Assembly (NCBI RefSeq): GCF_030409325.1
Contig: NZ_JAUFPR010000002.1
Span: 1,364,001-1,428,000, forward strand
Direction of reading: 5' to 3'
Length of the DNA: 64,000 bases
Source of the DNA: Mucilaginibacter aquaedulcis
GTDB lineage: Bacteria; Bacteroidota; Bacteroidia; Sphingobacteriales; Sphingobacteriaceae
Under the pieces are notes generated by a model. That model saw only the letters and a list, made by a program, of their open reading frames with translations. It did no database searches and had not been told where the DNA came from. Positions 46,061 to 57,200 of this stretch are shown here, in pieces (within the stretch, counting starts at the first letter, position 1; each line of letters starts with the position of its first letter). A program made the translations under genes and the position numbers.

Positions 46061-49000
46061 CTAATTGATATTGACGGGTTTAATAGTTAACTCTTTGTCG
46101 GTCAGGTTGAGCAGGCCGGAGGCGTTTTCTACCTTAACTTTGAAACGGGGATAGATCGCGTTACCATCCGTGTCGATAAAGGACAGTGGAGCACTGAACG
46201 GATAGGTAACATCAATTACCTGGGAACCAGGTTGAATGGTAGAGATCTTTTCCCAGTTGCCACTTTTGTTTTGCCTGTATAAATAATAAATTCCATTATT
46301 GGTAGTCGCCGTCCAGGATAGGCTGTTGGATTCCGGATGATATATGATATTTGGGGCAGGAGGATTAACGGTGTCTATTATTTTTACCGCTGTTATGGCT
46401 GAGCCCGCAGAAATTATTTCCTCCGCCAGATCAAACTCGTTGTTAATGATCCGTACTGCGGCCAACCTATAATAAAACGTTTCGCCTGCCGGAAAGGGTA
46501 CGATATCGGACAAGGTATCCCTTATCTGATAACCGGTAGTTGAAATTCCATTGACAGGAATATCAACATGCGAGTCCATCGTTTGCAAGGCCCCCGCTTT
46601 GCTCATGTCATTCGTGCGGTAAATCCGGATCAGGGAAATCCGATCTTCTGGGGAAAACGGGGACAGTTGGAAGTCTATGAAAAGTGGTGGCGTTCCTGCA
46701 GACACAGCATTTCCAACCGTAAATGTTCTGATCAAAGGTGTTTCAGGCGGCAAAGACTGCAAGGTGTAAACCGGTTCGGTAAAAACGCTCAACGTGCCAC
46801 GCACCAGCTGGCTGGTTACTTCCGCTCCAGCGTAAAAATATAACTTATCTGACGAAGCCCTTAGACTGTAGTCAGTAAACCGTATAAACGTTGTACCGGG
46901 TTCCGCTTCGGTACTGTATTTCCTGATCATCGGGAACGGATCAAAATCCGGATTGGACGGATCGAGCATATTACCATTGATATCCCTGATCTTCGGCTCC
47001 TTATTTTCAGTCTGTAAACCTTCTTTTATGAATGCATTGATTGGGGTCTGCTGCGTAAGCGGTAAAAATGTGCTTTCGATCGCCGCCCGGTATTTGGCTG
47101 TTTTTACCGGAATACTGTCGCTATCAATGACCAGCCCGGTTTTGTCAGGAGCAGGAAATCCGTAAACATGCGGTTCCACGCCTAAAACATTAAACTGCCC
47201 TGGGTTACCGGGATTAAATACAAGGCTCGCCAGTTCCCAGAAGCGCTGATCGTAATATGCGTCGGTATCGGGCCCTGCCAATGATGCTTTGATCTGGGTG
47301 ATCGTTGTGCTGTTATATAGGGCATTTAAAATGTCGTCCTGACTCGTCCGGAAGAACACGAAGCCAAAAGGTGATCTTGGTAATCCGTCCGTTCCTGCCG
47401 AAATTCTGATATCAAAAGTAAAAGCCGCTTTGGAGGTGGCATCTGGTCTTACCTTCAAACCTACAATAGTCGGCGCTTCCATCACAGTAGCAAATGATCT
47501 GGCGAAGGCGTTGGTTTTTAGTATTGAGGTACCAGAGGTCTTTGCAAAGTTAGGCTGCTGGGACGAGACACCCGATCTGGCAGTGATCGGAGCATCTGGC
47601 TGTACGGGGGTTTCCATTTTTCTGGCGAGCATTACGGCCGGGATGGAAACACCAGAACGAAACCAGCTTTCATTAATTTTAGTCCCCACGGTCTGTAATC
47701 CGATCAGTGTTTTTCTGCTGTTGTCTGCACCAGTCGGTAAAATATTGGATTGGTTAAATACAGAGGCAGATGCCGGTTCGGCAAACAAATACGCTCTGTA
47801 ACCCGGGTGGAAATTCACCGCTACGGTTGGTGTTGATACTGAAGAAGTCATTATCGGCGTATCGAGATACTCAGGATCATAAACATAGAGTATCAAGGTG
47901 TCGCTTTGCTCGATGCGCATCACCTCAATCGTTTTTTTGGCAGCGCCGCCGGTACCAAAAGGGATTCTGATGTTCCCTTTATACCATTCCACATGGGCTT
48001 TGTTCAATTGCCCCGGGGGATTCAACAAGGGGTTTTGGGGATCAAAAGGGAGATTGAACTGCGGGTTTGTCGCCAATGTCACCCCGGTCCCGAATTCTAC
48101 CTTATAGTAGCCCGGCATATCATCATCGCTACCGATCTGACTGAACAGTGGTGTGATAATGGCGTTGGCGTTGATTCCACCGATCCAGTACTTGCTGATA
48201 TTTCCGGCGGTATCAACAGATGTTTCGATCACGGGATTGTTGATATCCGTGAGGCTGGTCAAAGCAATGTCCGCGTTAACAGGTTTCCAGTTGGCAGTAT
48301 TGTTGAGGTTCTCGACCATGGAAAAACGACTGTTGATTCCCGGGCTAAGGTAGGAGGTTTGCAGCCCGTAGTAGTTAGCAACATCCTCGCTTTCTGTGTT
48401 CTGGTGGATGGCCGCCTTTTCAATGGTAATTATCGGTCCGTCAGTACCAGGATCGACCCTGATCACCCTGAATTTACCTTCCGGTGTTGTCAGCAGGCTA
48501 TCTGTAAATCTAGAAAAATCACCCTGGGCTATCACAGGACTAATTGTGGTACCGTCAATTTGCTGGTACCCGGCAGTGAACAAACTTAGTTGCAAAGCAG
48601 CGCCGCTGACAGGTTGAATATACCTGATAAGCCCTGTGATTTCCGATGGCATTTGCAAACCAAAAAACACATCGATTTTATCAGGCCTCACCACAGTTGC
48701 AAGTTCCTGTACTGAGCTACCCTGCAATTGCGTTATATCTATGATATCTACCCAGTTGAACGTCACCCTGGTCAGGCCGGTATCCTGCCCCGGAAAAGCC
48801 AGGGAACGTCCCTGGTACCAGGCCTGCTCCGTCGCCGTAGTAAACAATAAGGTGTTCTCTTTTTGAATGTACTGGACAGCCACGTCTGAGGGGGGCAGCA
48901 AACGGTTTTTAGGCGTAAAATGAGTGGCATTTGTAGCGGCCTCCTCACTTAACGCTGATGCCCGCGCAAACCAGCTGATTCCGTAAATGGCGTAAAAATG

Positions 49001-51205
49001 CACACCTTCCTGGCGCTCGAGGTGATGATACAGGCTCGTAACGTTGTCAGGTACAGGTACTGTTTCGGGTATGCCGGTTTGGGGGTAGTCAATATCATAG
49101 GCATGATAAACTGTACCCATATTGGCGGGTGCAGCCGTAATTTCGGGCTTAACATATTTACTTTGATTAGCGGGCCGGTATTCAATGCCATAGAACACTG
49201 GCTTGGGCGTAATAAAAACGTTATGATTATCTACAGACGCGATATCCGCGAAGAAATCGTATCCGGGTATCTCATCGCTGAACGGCGCCCTGCTAATGTT
49301 AATGAAGCGAAGGTCATCAGTTTTAGCATACCCATCACCGTCAAAAGTATTATTGCCGATCTCGTCATCAGCTGGTGCAGTATAGCTTATCGGGTTTATA
49401 GCAGGTTTCTCGGGTATCAGTTTATCGAGCTTTGAGGTAGGAAGGCTCATATAAGTGTAGATGGCGCGTTGTTCGGAGCCCATGCTCACCCTGTTACTGT
49501 AAGTGACGCGGTAGATAAACTTGTCTGTTACAGCGCCTCCGCTAAACACATCGATATGGGCCATGCCCAGCATCCTGGCAATGTGATAATCGATCGCCAG
49601 CATATGCAGCACATCCAAATAGCTCACAATAAAGCCCGGATCACCAGGACCGGCATCCTCCTGCTTAAATATATCTTCTGCCCTGGAATCAGTATCGCTT
49701 AAATCGAGATATCGTGTTACAATTTCCTTGATCGATGGTTCATCCGGTCTTGAGGTCAGCCACTTATCCCTGTAATTGGCCACTTTAACCGTGGTACCCT
49801 CATTAAATTGCGGCCATACCTGATCAACCGGGTATGCCGAAGTTTCCAGCCTGTCAAATACTTCCGAATCGATTAATGACAGACTAAAGCCACGATCGCC
49901 CACAGGCGACCAGGCTGTTTCCGTGCGTGTTATCAGGAAATCGTGATAAGTTTCAAAATAAAATCGCTGCAAATATCCGTTGGCGGATTTTTTTAGTCGT
50001 ATTTTCCAGATATTTTCCGCACTGATCGATTCGTCAGCGCCTGAAACGTCATCCAGCAACATTGTCTTCCTGCTGTAAATAGTGCCTCCGGCAGCATCGC
50101 TTGTATTTTCTATAACGCTTTCGGTTTCAATTTTCAAAACAGCGATGCCCGACCCCGCATCCTTTTGGAAATCAAAACCGGCCATGTACAGGGATTTATT
50201 CTTTATTTCCAATAAGATAATGCCGGTGTATCGCGATAAGAAACCAAGTACGTTGGACTGTGGATCAATTATTGCCGCCAGTTGGTTGTAGAGGTCCGCG
50301 TCTGTGAAACTCAGCCTTATGCGATTGTAGACCGTTTGACCATTGATGTCTTGCGTGATAATATAGTTCCAGGTTTTATTCATCTGGTCAATTACCGGAA
50401 CATCTTTGTCGAAATCAATAACTGTACGCACGGCATTAGCGTAAGGCGTTCTCGACACCTGTATGTAGTCATTCGGTTGGTTGTAGCCGAATCCGCTTGC
50501 GCTATCATAATCCCCTTTTAATAAGTGGTTGGAGCCGATGTTGCCGGCTAAGCTCCAGCGCAAATGTATGCCTTCCGGAATTCCCCCGGCTCCGTCTGAA
50601 CCGGCGGCTTGAAGATAGAGGGAAGATGAGTTATTCAGGTAGTTGTCAACTGAATTACAGGGGTTAAGGCCAGCCGAAATTAAGTATTGCTGTATATCGT
50701 CGAAGGCCTCCAATACAAGTACCAGTGCGTTGGACAATGCCATGTTTTCCACGTTGCTGATCTCTGAGGAACGGCTGCAGAATTCGGCAAATATATTCAG
50801 TATGGTTTGGAAGCGGGAACTATATCCGGAATTTCTGGTATCCAGAAAAGCGCTGAAATAAGCCTGCTGAAAGAATACATCATTTTCAAGAACATTCTGA
50901 AAAATTGATGTCTGTCCGTCTGCACTTTCATTCGAATCGAAATCCTTTTCTAAAAAATCAACCGGGTCAAAGTCTCCTGGTAAAATGGCCGTACCTCCAC
51001 TGATGTTTCGCAGAATCAGCAAAGTGCGCAGGTATAATTTTCGTAAACTGTCCTGATCAAAAATACGAAGCATTTCCTGAGCAGTGGAGTCATTATTTAA
51101 TGTGCCTGCCGCTTCGGCATCTTGTATAGCGAACAGGCAGGTTGCAATCGCGCTGTAATCAGCACAAAATGGATATAGTGGTGTTCCTGACAAATTCTGG
51201 GTCAT
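46061..51205 (-). CDS. Giant protein of unknown function with FN3-like C-terminus
   Basis: A 1714-residue protein with no signal peptide, membrane helix or T9SS-type tail. Residues 1-200 are helical and acidic. The stretch GGAGGIPEGIHLRWSLAGN (about 205-225) is a pattern I have seen at the front of large bacterial surface proteins but cannot assign. The middle is long and beta-rich, and the last about 230 residues contain two FN3-like sandwiches (about 1485-1600 and 1618-1710, the latter with SLSWTATTNNGIYYLYRQN). It lies between the 2102-residue and 181-residue genes in the same direction, 41 bases from the former. Family not recognised. Confidence 0.65.
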   Translation of the reverse strand: MTQNLSGTPLYPFCADYSAIATCLFAIQDAEAAGTLNNDSTAQEMLRIFDQDSLRKLYLRTLLILRNISGGTAILPGDFDPVDFLEKDFDSNESADGQTSIFQNVLENDVFFQQAYFSAFLDTRNSGYSSRFQTILNIFAEFCSRSSEISNVENMALSNALVLVLEAFDDIQQYLISAGLNPCNSVDNYLNNSSSLYLQAAGSDGAGGIPEGIHLRWSLAGNIGSNHLLKGDYDSASGFGYNQPNDYIQVSRTPYANAVRTVIDFDKDVPVIDQMNKTWNYIITQDINGQTVYNRIRLSFTDADLYNQLAAIIDPQSNVLGFLSRYTGIILLEIKNKSLYMAGFDFQKDAGSGIAVLKIETESVIENTSDAAGGTIYSRKTMLLDDVSGADESISAENIWKIRLKKSANGYLQRFYFETYHDFLITRTETAWSPVGDRGFSLSLIDSEVFDRLETSAYPVDQVWPQFNEGTTVKVANYRDKWLTSRPDEPSIKEIVTRYLDLSDTDSRAEDIFKQEDAGPGDPGFIVSYLDVLHMLAIDYHIARMLGMAHIDVFSGGAVTDKFIYRVTYSNRVSMGSEQRAIYTYMSLPTSKLDKLIPEKPAINPISYTAPADDEIGNNTFDGDGYAKTDDLRFINISRAPFSDEIPGYDFFADIASVDNHNVFITPKPVFYGIEYRPANQSKYVKPEITAAPANMGTVYHAYDIDYPQTGIPETVPVPDNVTSLYHHLERQEGVHFYAIYGISWFARASALSEEAATNATHFTPKNRLLPPSDVAVQYIQKENTLLFTTATEQAWYQGRSLAFPGQDTGLTRVTFNWVDIIDITQLQGSSVQELATVVRPDKIDVFFGLQMPSEITGLIRYIQPVSGAALQLSLFTAGYQQIDGTTISPVIAQGDFSRFTDSLLTTPEGKFRVIRVDPGTDGPIITIEKAAIHQNTESEDVANYYGLQTSYLSPGINSRFSMVENLNNTANWKPVNADIALTSLTDINNPVIETSVDTAGNISKYWIGGINANAIITPLFSQIGSDDDMPGYYKVEFGTGVTLATNPQFNLPFDPQNPLLNPPGQLNKAHVEWYKGNIRIPFGTGGAAKKTIEVMRIEQSDTLILYVYDPEYLDTPIMTSSVSTPTVAVNFHPGYRAYLFAEPASASVFNQSNILPTGADNSRKTLIGLQTVGTKINESWFRSGVSIPAVMLARKMETPVQPDAPITARSGVSSQQPNFAKTSGTSILKTNAFARSFATVMEAPTIVGLKVRPDATSKAAFTFDIRISAGTDGLPRSPFGFVFFRTSQDDILNALYNSTTITQIKASLAGPDTDAYYDQRFWELASLVFNPGNPGQFNVLGVEPHVYGFPAPDKTGLVIDSDSIPVKTAKYRAAIESTFLPLTQQTPINAFIKEGLQTENKEPKIRDINGNMLDPSNPDFDPFPMIRKYSTEAEPGTTFIRFTDYSLRASSDKLYFYAGAEVTSQLVRGTLSVFTEPVYTLQSLPPETPLIRTFTVGNAVSAGTPPLFIDFQLSPFSPEDRISLIRIYRTNDMSKAGALQTMDSHVDIPVNGISTTGYQIRDTLSDIVPFPAGETFYYRLAAVRIINNEFDLAEEIISAGSAITAVKIIDTVNPPAPNIIYHPESNSLSWTATTNNGIYYLYRQNKSGNWEKISTIQPGSQVIDVTYPFSAPLSFIDTDGNAIYPRFKVKVENASGLLNLTDKELTIKPVNIN

Positions 51206-51246
51206 GATTTTTAAAAGTTAAATGATAACTGTAAACAGGTTGTCCT

Positions 51247-54200
51247 TTATAAATACGAGGTAATGGCGATTTCCGGACTGTTGTAATCGTCGTGATCAGT
51301 CTGATAGTCGTTCCCGTTGAATATTTTATACCGGAAGCTGAGCTGAATGTCTCCCGATGGCAGGTCCATCCCTTTATTCGTAATGAAGACTGACGAGGTA
51401 TCACGGGAATGGACATAAATGAACTGATCAGAGCTGATGATTGTACCGTCCGTTCGTTTTAACGTTAGCTTAAGCGTATCGGCCAGCAGCTCGGCCGGTA
51501 GTTTAGGATCGTTAAAAGGTTCGGGGTTTGTGATTAAAATACCCAGTAACCTTTTCTCGTTTGCATCGGTAGGATTGATATTTCTGATCAGAGTAATCGT
51601 ACTGTTTTCGGCGGCGCTTAGATTTTTCAGTTGTAAGCCGCCAAACACCAACCTGTCGAATTTCACGGCATAGCTCATGACTAAAGCCGGGTCATTTGAT
51701 GTGTCATCATCAAGCAGCGGAAATAGGACATTGATTATCGTATCTGTACCCAGGGAAACATCATGTGTATATAAGGCGAATTGGCCCGGTCCGTCGGTCG
51801 GCGAAAGTATGAAACTGGATGCCTGGCTCTGAAAACTGGCAAACCTAGAAGATTTCAGACTGAAGCGATGTACCTCGTTTTTTTGTTGCGTTTGGCCCGA
51901 CGGTTGGTAAATTGCATTAAAAACGGCAGTATATACTTTATTTGGTTCAAGGTCGGGAAATTGGTATAAGCCCTGTTTGGTTCTTCTTTTAAGATCAAGA
52001 GGACGCGGGTTGCATTGATCCTCCGACGCGGCTTCACCCATCAGGAAAAGTATCTGTTGGTCAAGCGGAAGGATTTTGTAATTGTTTTTGTCAATAACAA
52101 CATCGGGTAATTGTGTCCAAACCAGTTGCGGGCTCAATACTTTGCCGGAAAGGTCAAGCAACTGCACTTCCAGGCTGCTTTGAATGGCTGGCAGACCATT
52201 ATAGGTGTCCCAGTTGGCGTACATGGCATTGATGTATGGTTTAAGAAAAAACAAGCTGATTTCGGGATTATGATAAAATACCGGTTTACTTAGTTCGTAC
52301 CTACCCAGCGCATCGGGGAAAGAGCGTTCATAATCAACATAACTTTTCAGATCAGCCAGCTTGAACTCGGCAGTACGATCCTGTTTTTCCAAGGCTTCAT
52401 AAACCGCGCTCTGTTGCTGAAAGTGTCCAACGGGGCCCGCGGTCTTAAATCCGAATACCTGGGACTGGGTAACCGCGCCGGCCGAATTCTGGTCAACCAC
52501 ATCAGTAGATTTAACAACTATGGCAAAAGTGGTATTCGGGCGCCAGACTGGCTGAATCGTTTTATTCAGGTTATTGTTGAGTATTTCCAGATCAGTTATC
52601 AGTTGGTCTTGTTCGATAGGATTGTCTGTCTGTCTTTTTTGAAGGCTCTGAGTCAGATAACTTAACTGGTTCAGGTAGGTCTTTTTAGGTAAGAAGTCAA
52701 TTAACGCCAACTCCTGCATAATGGGCACACTTGCCGTATTTATTTTGTCGATGAAAATATCAACCGTCGCGTTGGTACGGTCTACAGATACTAAAATCTG
52801 TTTGTACTGCATTGTTGTTAATGCAGAACTAGAAGCATCTACCGTATATTTACCGCTTGCTTTAATGCCAGAATGGCTAATCCCTTCGTAACAGGTAAAC
52901 CAGACATCAAAGCCCGGCACAGATGCCTGATTTGTATAGGTAACGCCTTTGGGGGCTGCTTCCCGGTACAAATGAATGGCAAATCCTTTCTTATAGCCGG
53001 TTAACGGATCGGTTTTCACTTTATAAAACAGGGTACTTACACCTGCCGAAAACGGGTCAAATACGGCGGTTAGTTCTACAGCGAAATTTGCAGTCTCAAC
53101 CTTTAGTGACGCATTGAATGGAACAATAAGGGCATCATTATTAGCCGTAAATGCATAAATGGGATGCAGTTTCAGTACGCCGGAGGAGTCACCACTGTAA
53201 AAACCGGGAATCAGATCGGGGCTCCCGCCAATCAGGCCTTTATTATGATTTAATGTGTCGGCGGTAGAATCCATTGACCAATGCCCAACAGCATCCTGCA
53301 GGTCTCCATTCTGCCGACTTTGAACTTCCTGTTCGTCAAATGCTTTTTGAAACAAGGTTACAGATTGCATAGCCTTGTTGGCTTCAACTTCATGATAAAT
53401 CTGCGGTGTACCTTGAGAGAGATACTCAGACGGCAACTGTAAATGTCCGCCAATAACAAGGTCCCCGTCGAAGTCTGGCAAAATGGTTGATGTGATATGA
53501 ATAAGAATCCCGATCACCGGCTGATTGATGTCTTTGTACTGGATACTCTGATTTTGCTGGTTTCTGGTAAAATACAGCGGAGGTAAGTGTTTTTCCTGAG
53601 CTACGGATTGTCCATAATCACCCGGGGTGTAGACTGTCGTCAACGGGGTAATACTGATATCGTGCTGGTTGGGCCCGAAGTCAAGTGTAAAAACAGTTAC
53701 CGGCGCAGGAAGTCCGATCAGGATGCTACCGCCAGTACTCTCTATATACAGGCTTTTATCCCCGTAACCAGTATTGGTTTTTACTGCTCCCTGAATGTCG
53801 ACAAAATTGAAGGTAACACCATTTAATGTTAAACTACTGTTTTTGGGGTATACAGTATCCAGGGCTTCCGATTTCCAGTTGGTATCAATTTCTTTTAAAA
53901 TGGATTCATAGCAAAATATATCTTTTCTGACAAAGTTTTTAGCGTCGAGGCCGGTAAGCACGGTTTCAGAATTGTGTGCGTAGCTGAACATGTGCTGGGA
54001 CAATAAACGGATTTTGTTATATTTATTCGGCTCTGTAAATTGCCAGTAGCCCTGCACCAGCTTGCTTAAGTCTATCGCACCTTCACCGGTGTTTTCCTGG
54101 ACAATGGCTGTTACCGCTTCATAAATATGATAAGGAACCCAGGATCCGTTTCCGGTGTCATTCCACGCGTAAATATCCAGGCCGGTCAGTGTGTATTCAT

Positions 54201-57200
54201 GATTTACTTGATTACTAAGACCTTTGACAGGCGGGATAAGTTCGCTGTAACCCGCCGGAAGTTGGTTGTTTGCCCCACCAAGCAGCACTGTGCCGGGTTT
54301 AACTGGTTTTAATAATTCAATATCAATAAAACTGTCCAGGGGTATAGTTACCTGCTTCGCGTCTCCAGTGTCATTGAAATTGTGGGCCCACTGACCCGAT
54401 CCAGGAGCAGGTATGGATTCCCCATTACCGAGATTATGCGTAACATAATTAAGCGGAAATGTTTCATTAGACAGGATGTTCACGGCAACGGCGGGCGAAT
54501 ATTGTTTTGCCGGATCCGGTAATTCCAATATTGGCTGAGGCTGCAGCAGCGGGCCCCGATCATCATTAAAGTGCCAGCTGAACGGTAGGGAAAGGTTAAA
54601 TGTATGGAAAATGACATGCAGTCTGATTTCAAATTTTCCGCTGATATTGAACGGATGCGGCGCCTCCACCGCCAGGGTAATTCCTATGCCGACACCGAGT
54701 TTCAGCCAGAAAAATTTAAGATAAGCTTCCCCTGTTGCGCGGATGAAACCACCGGTTTGGATGGGCTTAAAGGAAACAAAGGTACCCATTTCCAGGGATG
54801 CGTTTAAGTTTACACTTACCGGCCCGATATGTTTATTGAAGCTGTAGCTCACCCCTGCCCCTGCCTTAAAGCCTTGAGAGGAGATCATCAGGTAGGCATA
54901 ACCTTCAAATAAATTCAGCACGCTGGCCCTTACCCTTGCACTTTCAGGCTGGTCTTTACCGATATTGAGGTACCAGCCGGAGGCATTGTTAAAGAAGAAG
55001 GCCATATCCAGCGTACCCTGCAATTTAAAAATTGCCCCTGTTAAAGAACCGCTTGAAGGCAATTTATAATTGACGGAAAGATTTCCCCGAAAGGAGCTAT
55101 CATCAATGGCGATAAAGGCGCTGAACGGTGGGTCGACATGGTCGTTCAACCCTATCCGGGAAGCGAGGATAGCAGCCTGTCCCTGGAGCAGGAACACATC
55201 CGGTAAACCAAGCATTACAAACAACTTGCTGGAAAACACAGTGCCTGAATCAAACTCCGTGGCGATAGAGATGCCCGCTCCCAGCGCTACCCCGGGTTTG
55301 TTGGCGAATTTATCGATCTCGATACCTTCCTGTTTGGTATCTTTGCTTTTTACTTTATAATAATCCCACCAGCTGGCAGATTCGGGCAGATCGACTGCCT
55401 GTTTGTCCGGGAGATAATGTTCAGCGATTAGTCCTCGGAAACCGTAGATGCCCAGCCCAGTAGCCCCTAACGGCAACGGTGTGCCCAGTTCCAAGCCAAT
55501 GTCTACCACAAAAGATGGGATACTTGGTGTTAAGCGCATGCCCGCACTGCCATTAAGGTCAAGTTTGGGAATGGTCACGGATACCGTACCCGAGTATTCC
55601 GTACCTGCGCTCGAGGTTGTTGCGGCAGTATCCGGGTTATGAGCCCGGAGGTGGCCTTTTATAATGATCGACGGATCATTGGACGGGATACTCAGGTCTA
55701 TACCGATGCCATCGATACTGATAAACGAATCAAATTTCCTGTCTATTCCATCGTCGTCGATGGTAAAATAATATTTGATCCCGTCTCCACTTAGGCCAAC
55801 GCCGCCAATACCGAGATTGGTCATGCCCTCGAACCCAAAAAACAGGTAGCGGCGGCTGATATTATTGACAGACCTGGTATACGGGCCTATTGTGATATTG
55901 CTCACCTCCATGTTTACCGGACCTGCATTCAGGGTGAAAGCGATAGGCAGTGTCACGGAACCGGTGTCAAATTCAATGTCGCCGTTGTCCCAGATCACCA
56001 GTTTTCTTATTTCTATGTTTTTGGGCAACACCCGTCCAAGGCCCGGAATGTCTGCTATAAAGTCAAGCTTTCCGGTAACGGCCATAAAAAAGCGACCGTT
56101 TTTATCCCCTACGCTCAGGCTGCGGACATTGAAGGTGAAAACACCAGGAAATTCTATCGGCGGAAAATTATTGCTCGGCAGGGCCGTAATAACAAAGTCG
56201 CCGCCATTGCCGATATGAGCCTGGATATCAACTACCGACGGTTGCCCATTCGTTGTGAAGCGGGGCAGCGTAAGTTTACCGCTGATATCGCAGTTGGTGA
56301 TATGGTTATGTTTAAAGGTAAGGGAGAACTTGTCCAGCTCTGCTGCAAACAAACCGAAATCACGGTTTATTTGTCCGCCCGTCTGCAATGATATGGTACC
56401 GTTAATCCCTCCCGTACCAATCAGCAGATCATCCGCAACAATGGCGGGAGCAGGTTTACCCGGACTTTCTGTACCGAAATTACTGAAACCGATGGTGGCG
56501 TGTTGCACATACAACCCCATGAAGTCAACAGGGTAGCCGGCAGCATCCGCTTCGGGGATATTGGTAGTGCGACTTAAATCAAGCTTGGCATTGGTAAAGC
56601 CGATAAGCAGCGGAGTCTTACCGATGCGTGACAACTGCGGGTAAAGGGATCCGGATAATTCCAGTTCTGAGCCAATACCGGTTTCGGAATCAGCGAAAAA
56701 AGTAGCTTCGGCAAACCGGAAAATAGTTTTGGTATCAGCGATGACCGAACCATCCGGATTTACAGGCTGTAAAATTTCAGTCGGGAACTCCAGTCCGGCT
56801 GAAAGCGTTAAGGTTGCTTTTACCCTCGGTTTGATTAAACTGCTGATATACTCTTCAATACCACCCGGAACTAGGAGATTGTAAAATTGCTGTAGGCGGT
56901 CCTGGCTAACAGCGATATCCGCATTGAAAATATACAGGTTGAAAATCAAAGCCGGGATACTTTCCGTGATATTGGGACTCGTGTTGATCAGCGTGGCTAT
57001 CAGCTCAACCGAAGGCAGTTGGTTTGCCGGTAAAATTATGCCGGCAGTGGGGCGAAATGCATTGATGTCATCAATTAACTGCTGGTATACCGAAACATTT
57101 GTATCTACAGGATTTACAAAATAGTTCAGCGAATGGGCGATTACCTGTGCGTCTGAAACTTTAAATATTTGCAGGCCGAGGTTAAAAAAGCCTTCAGGAT

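Noticed and set aside
47906-48589. Plus-strand frame of 227 codons within the 1714-residue gene
   Set aside because: Lies antisense to a continuous long gene and its product looks like reverse-frame sequence rich in His, Arg and Cys without domains.
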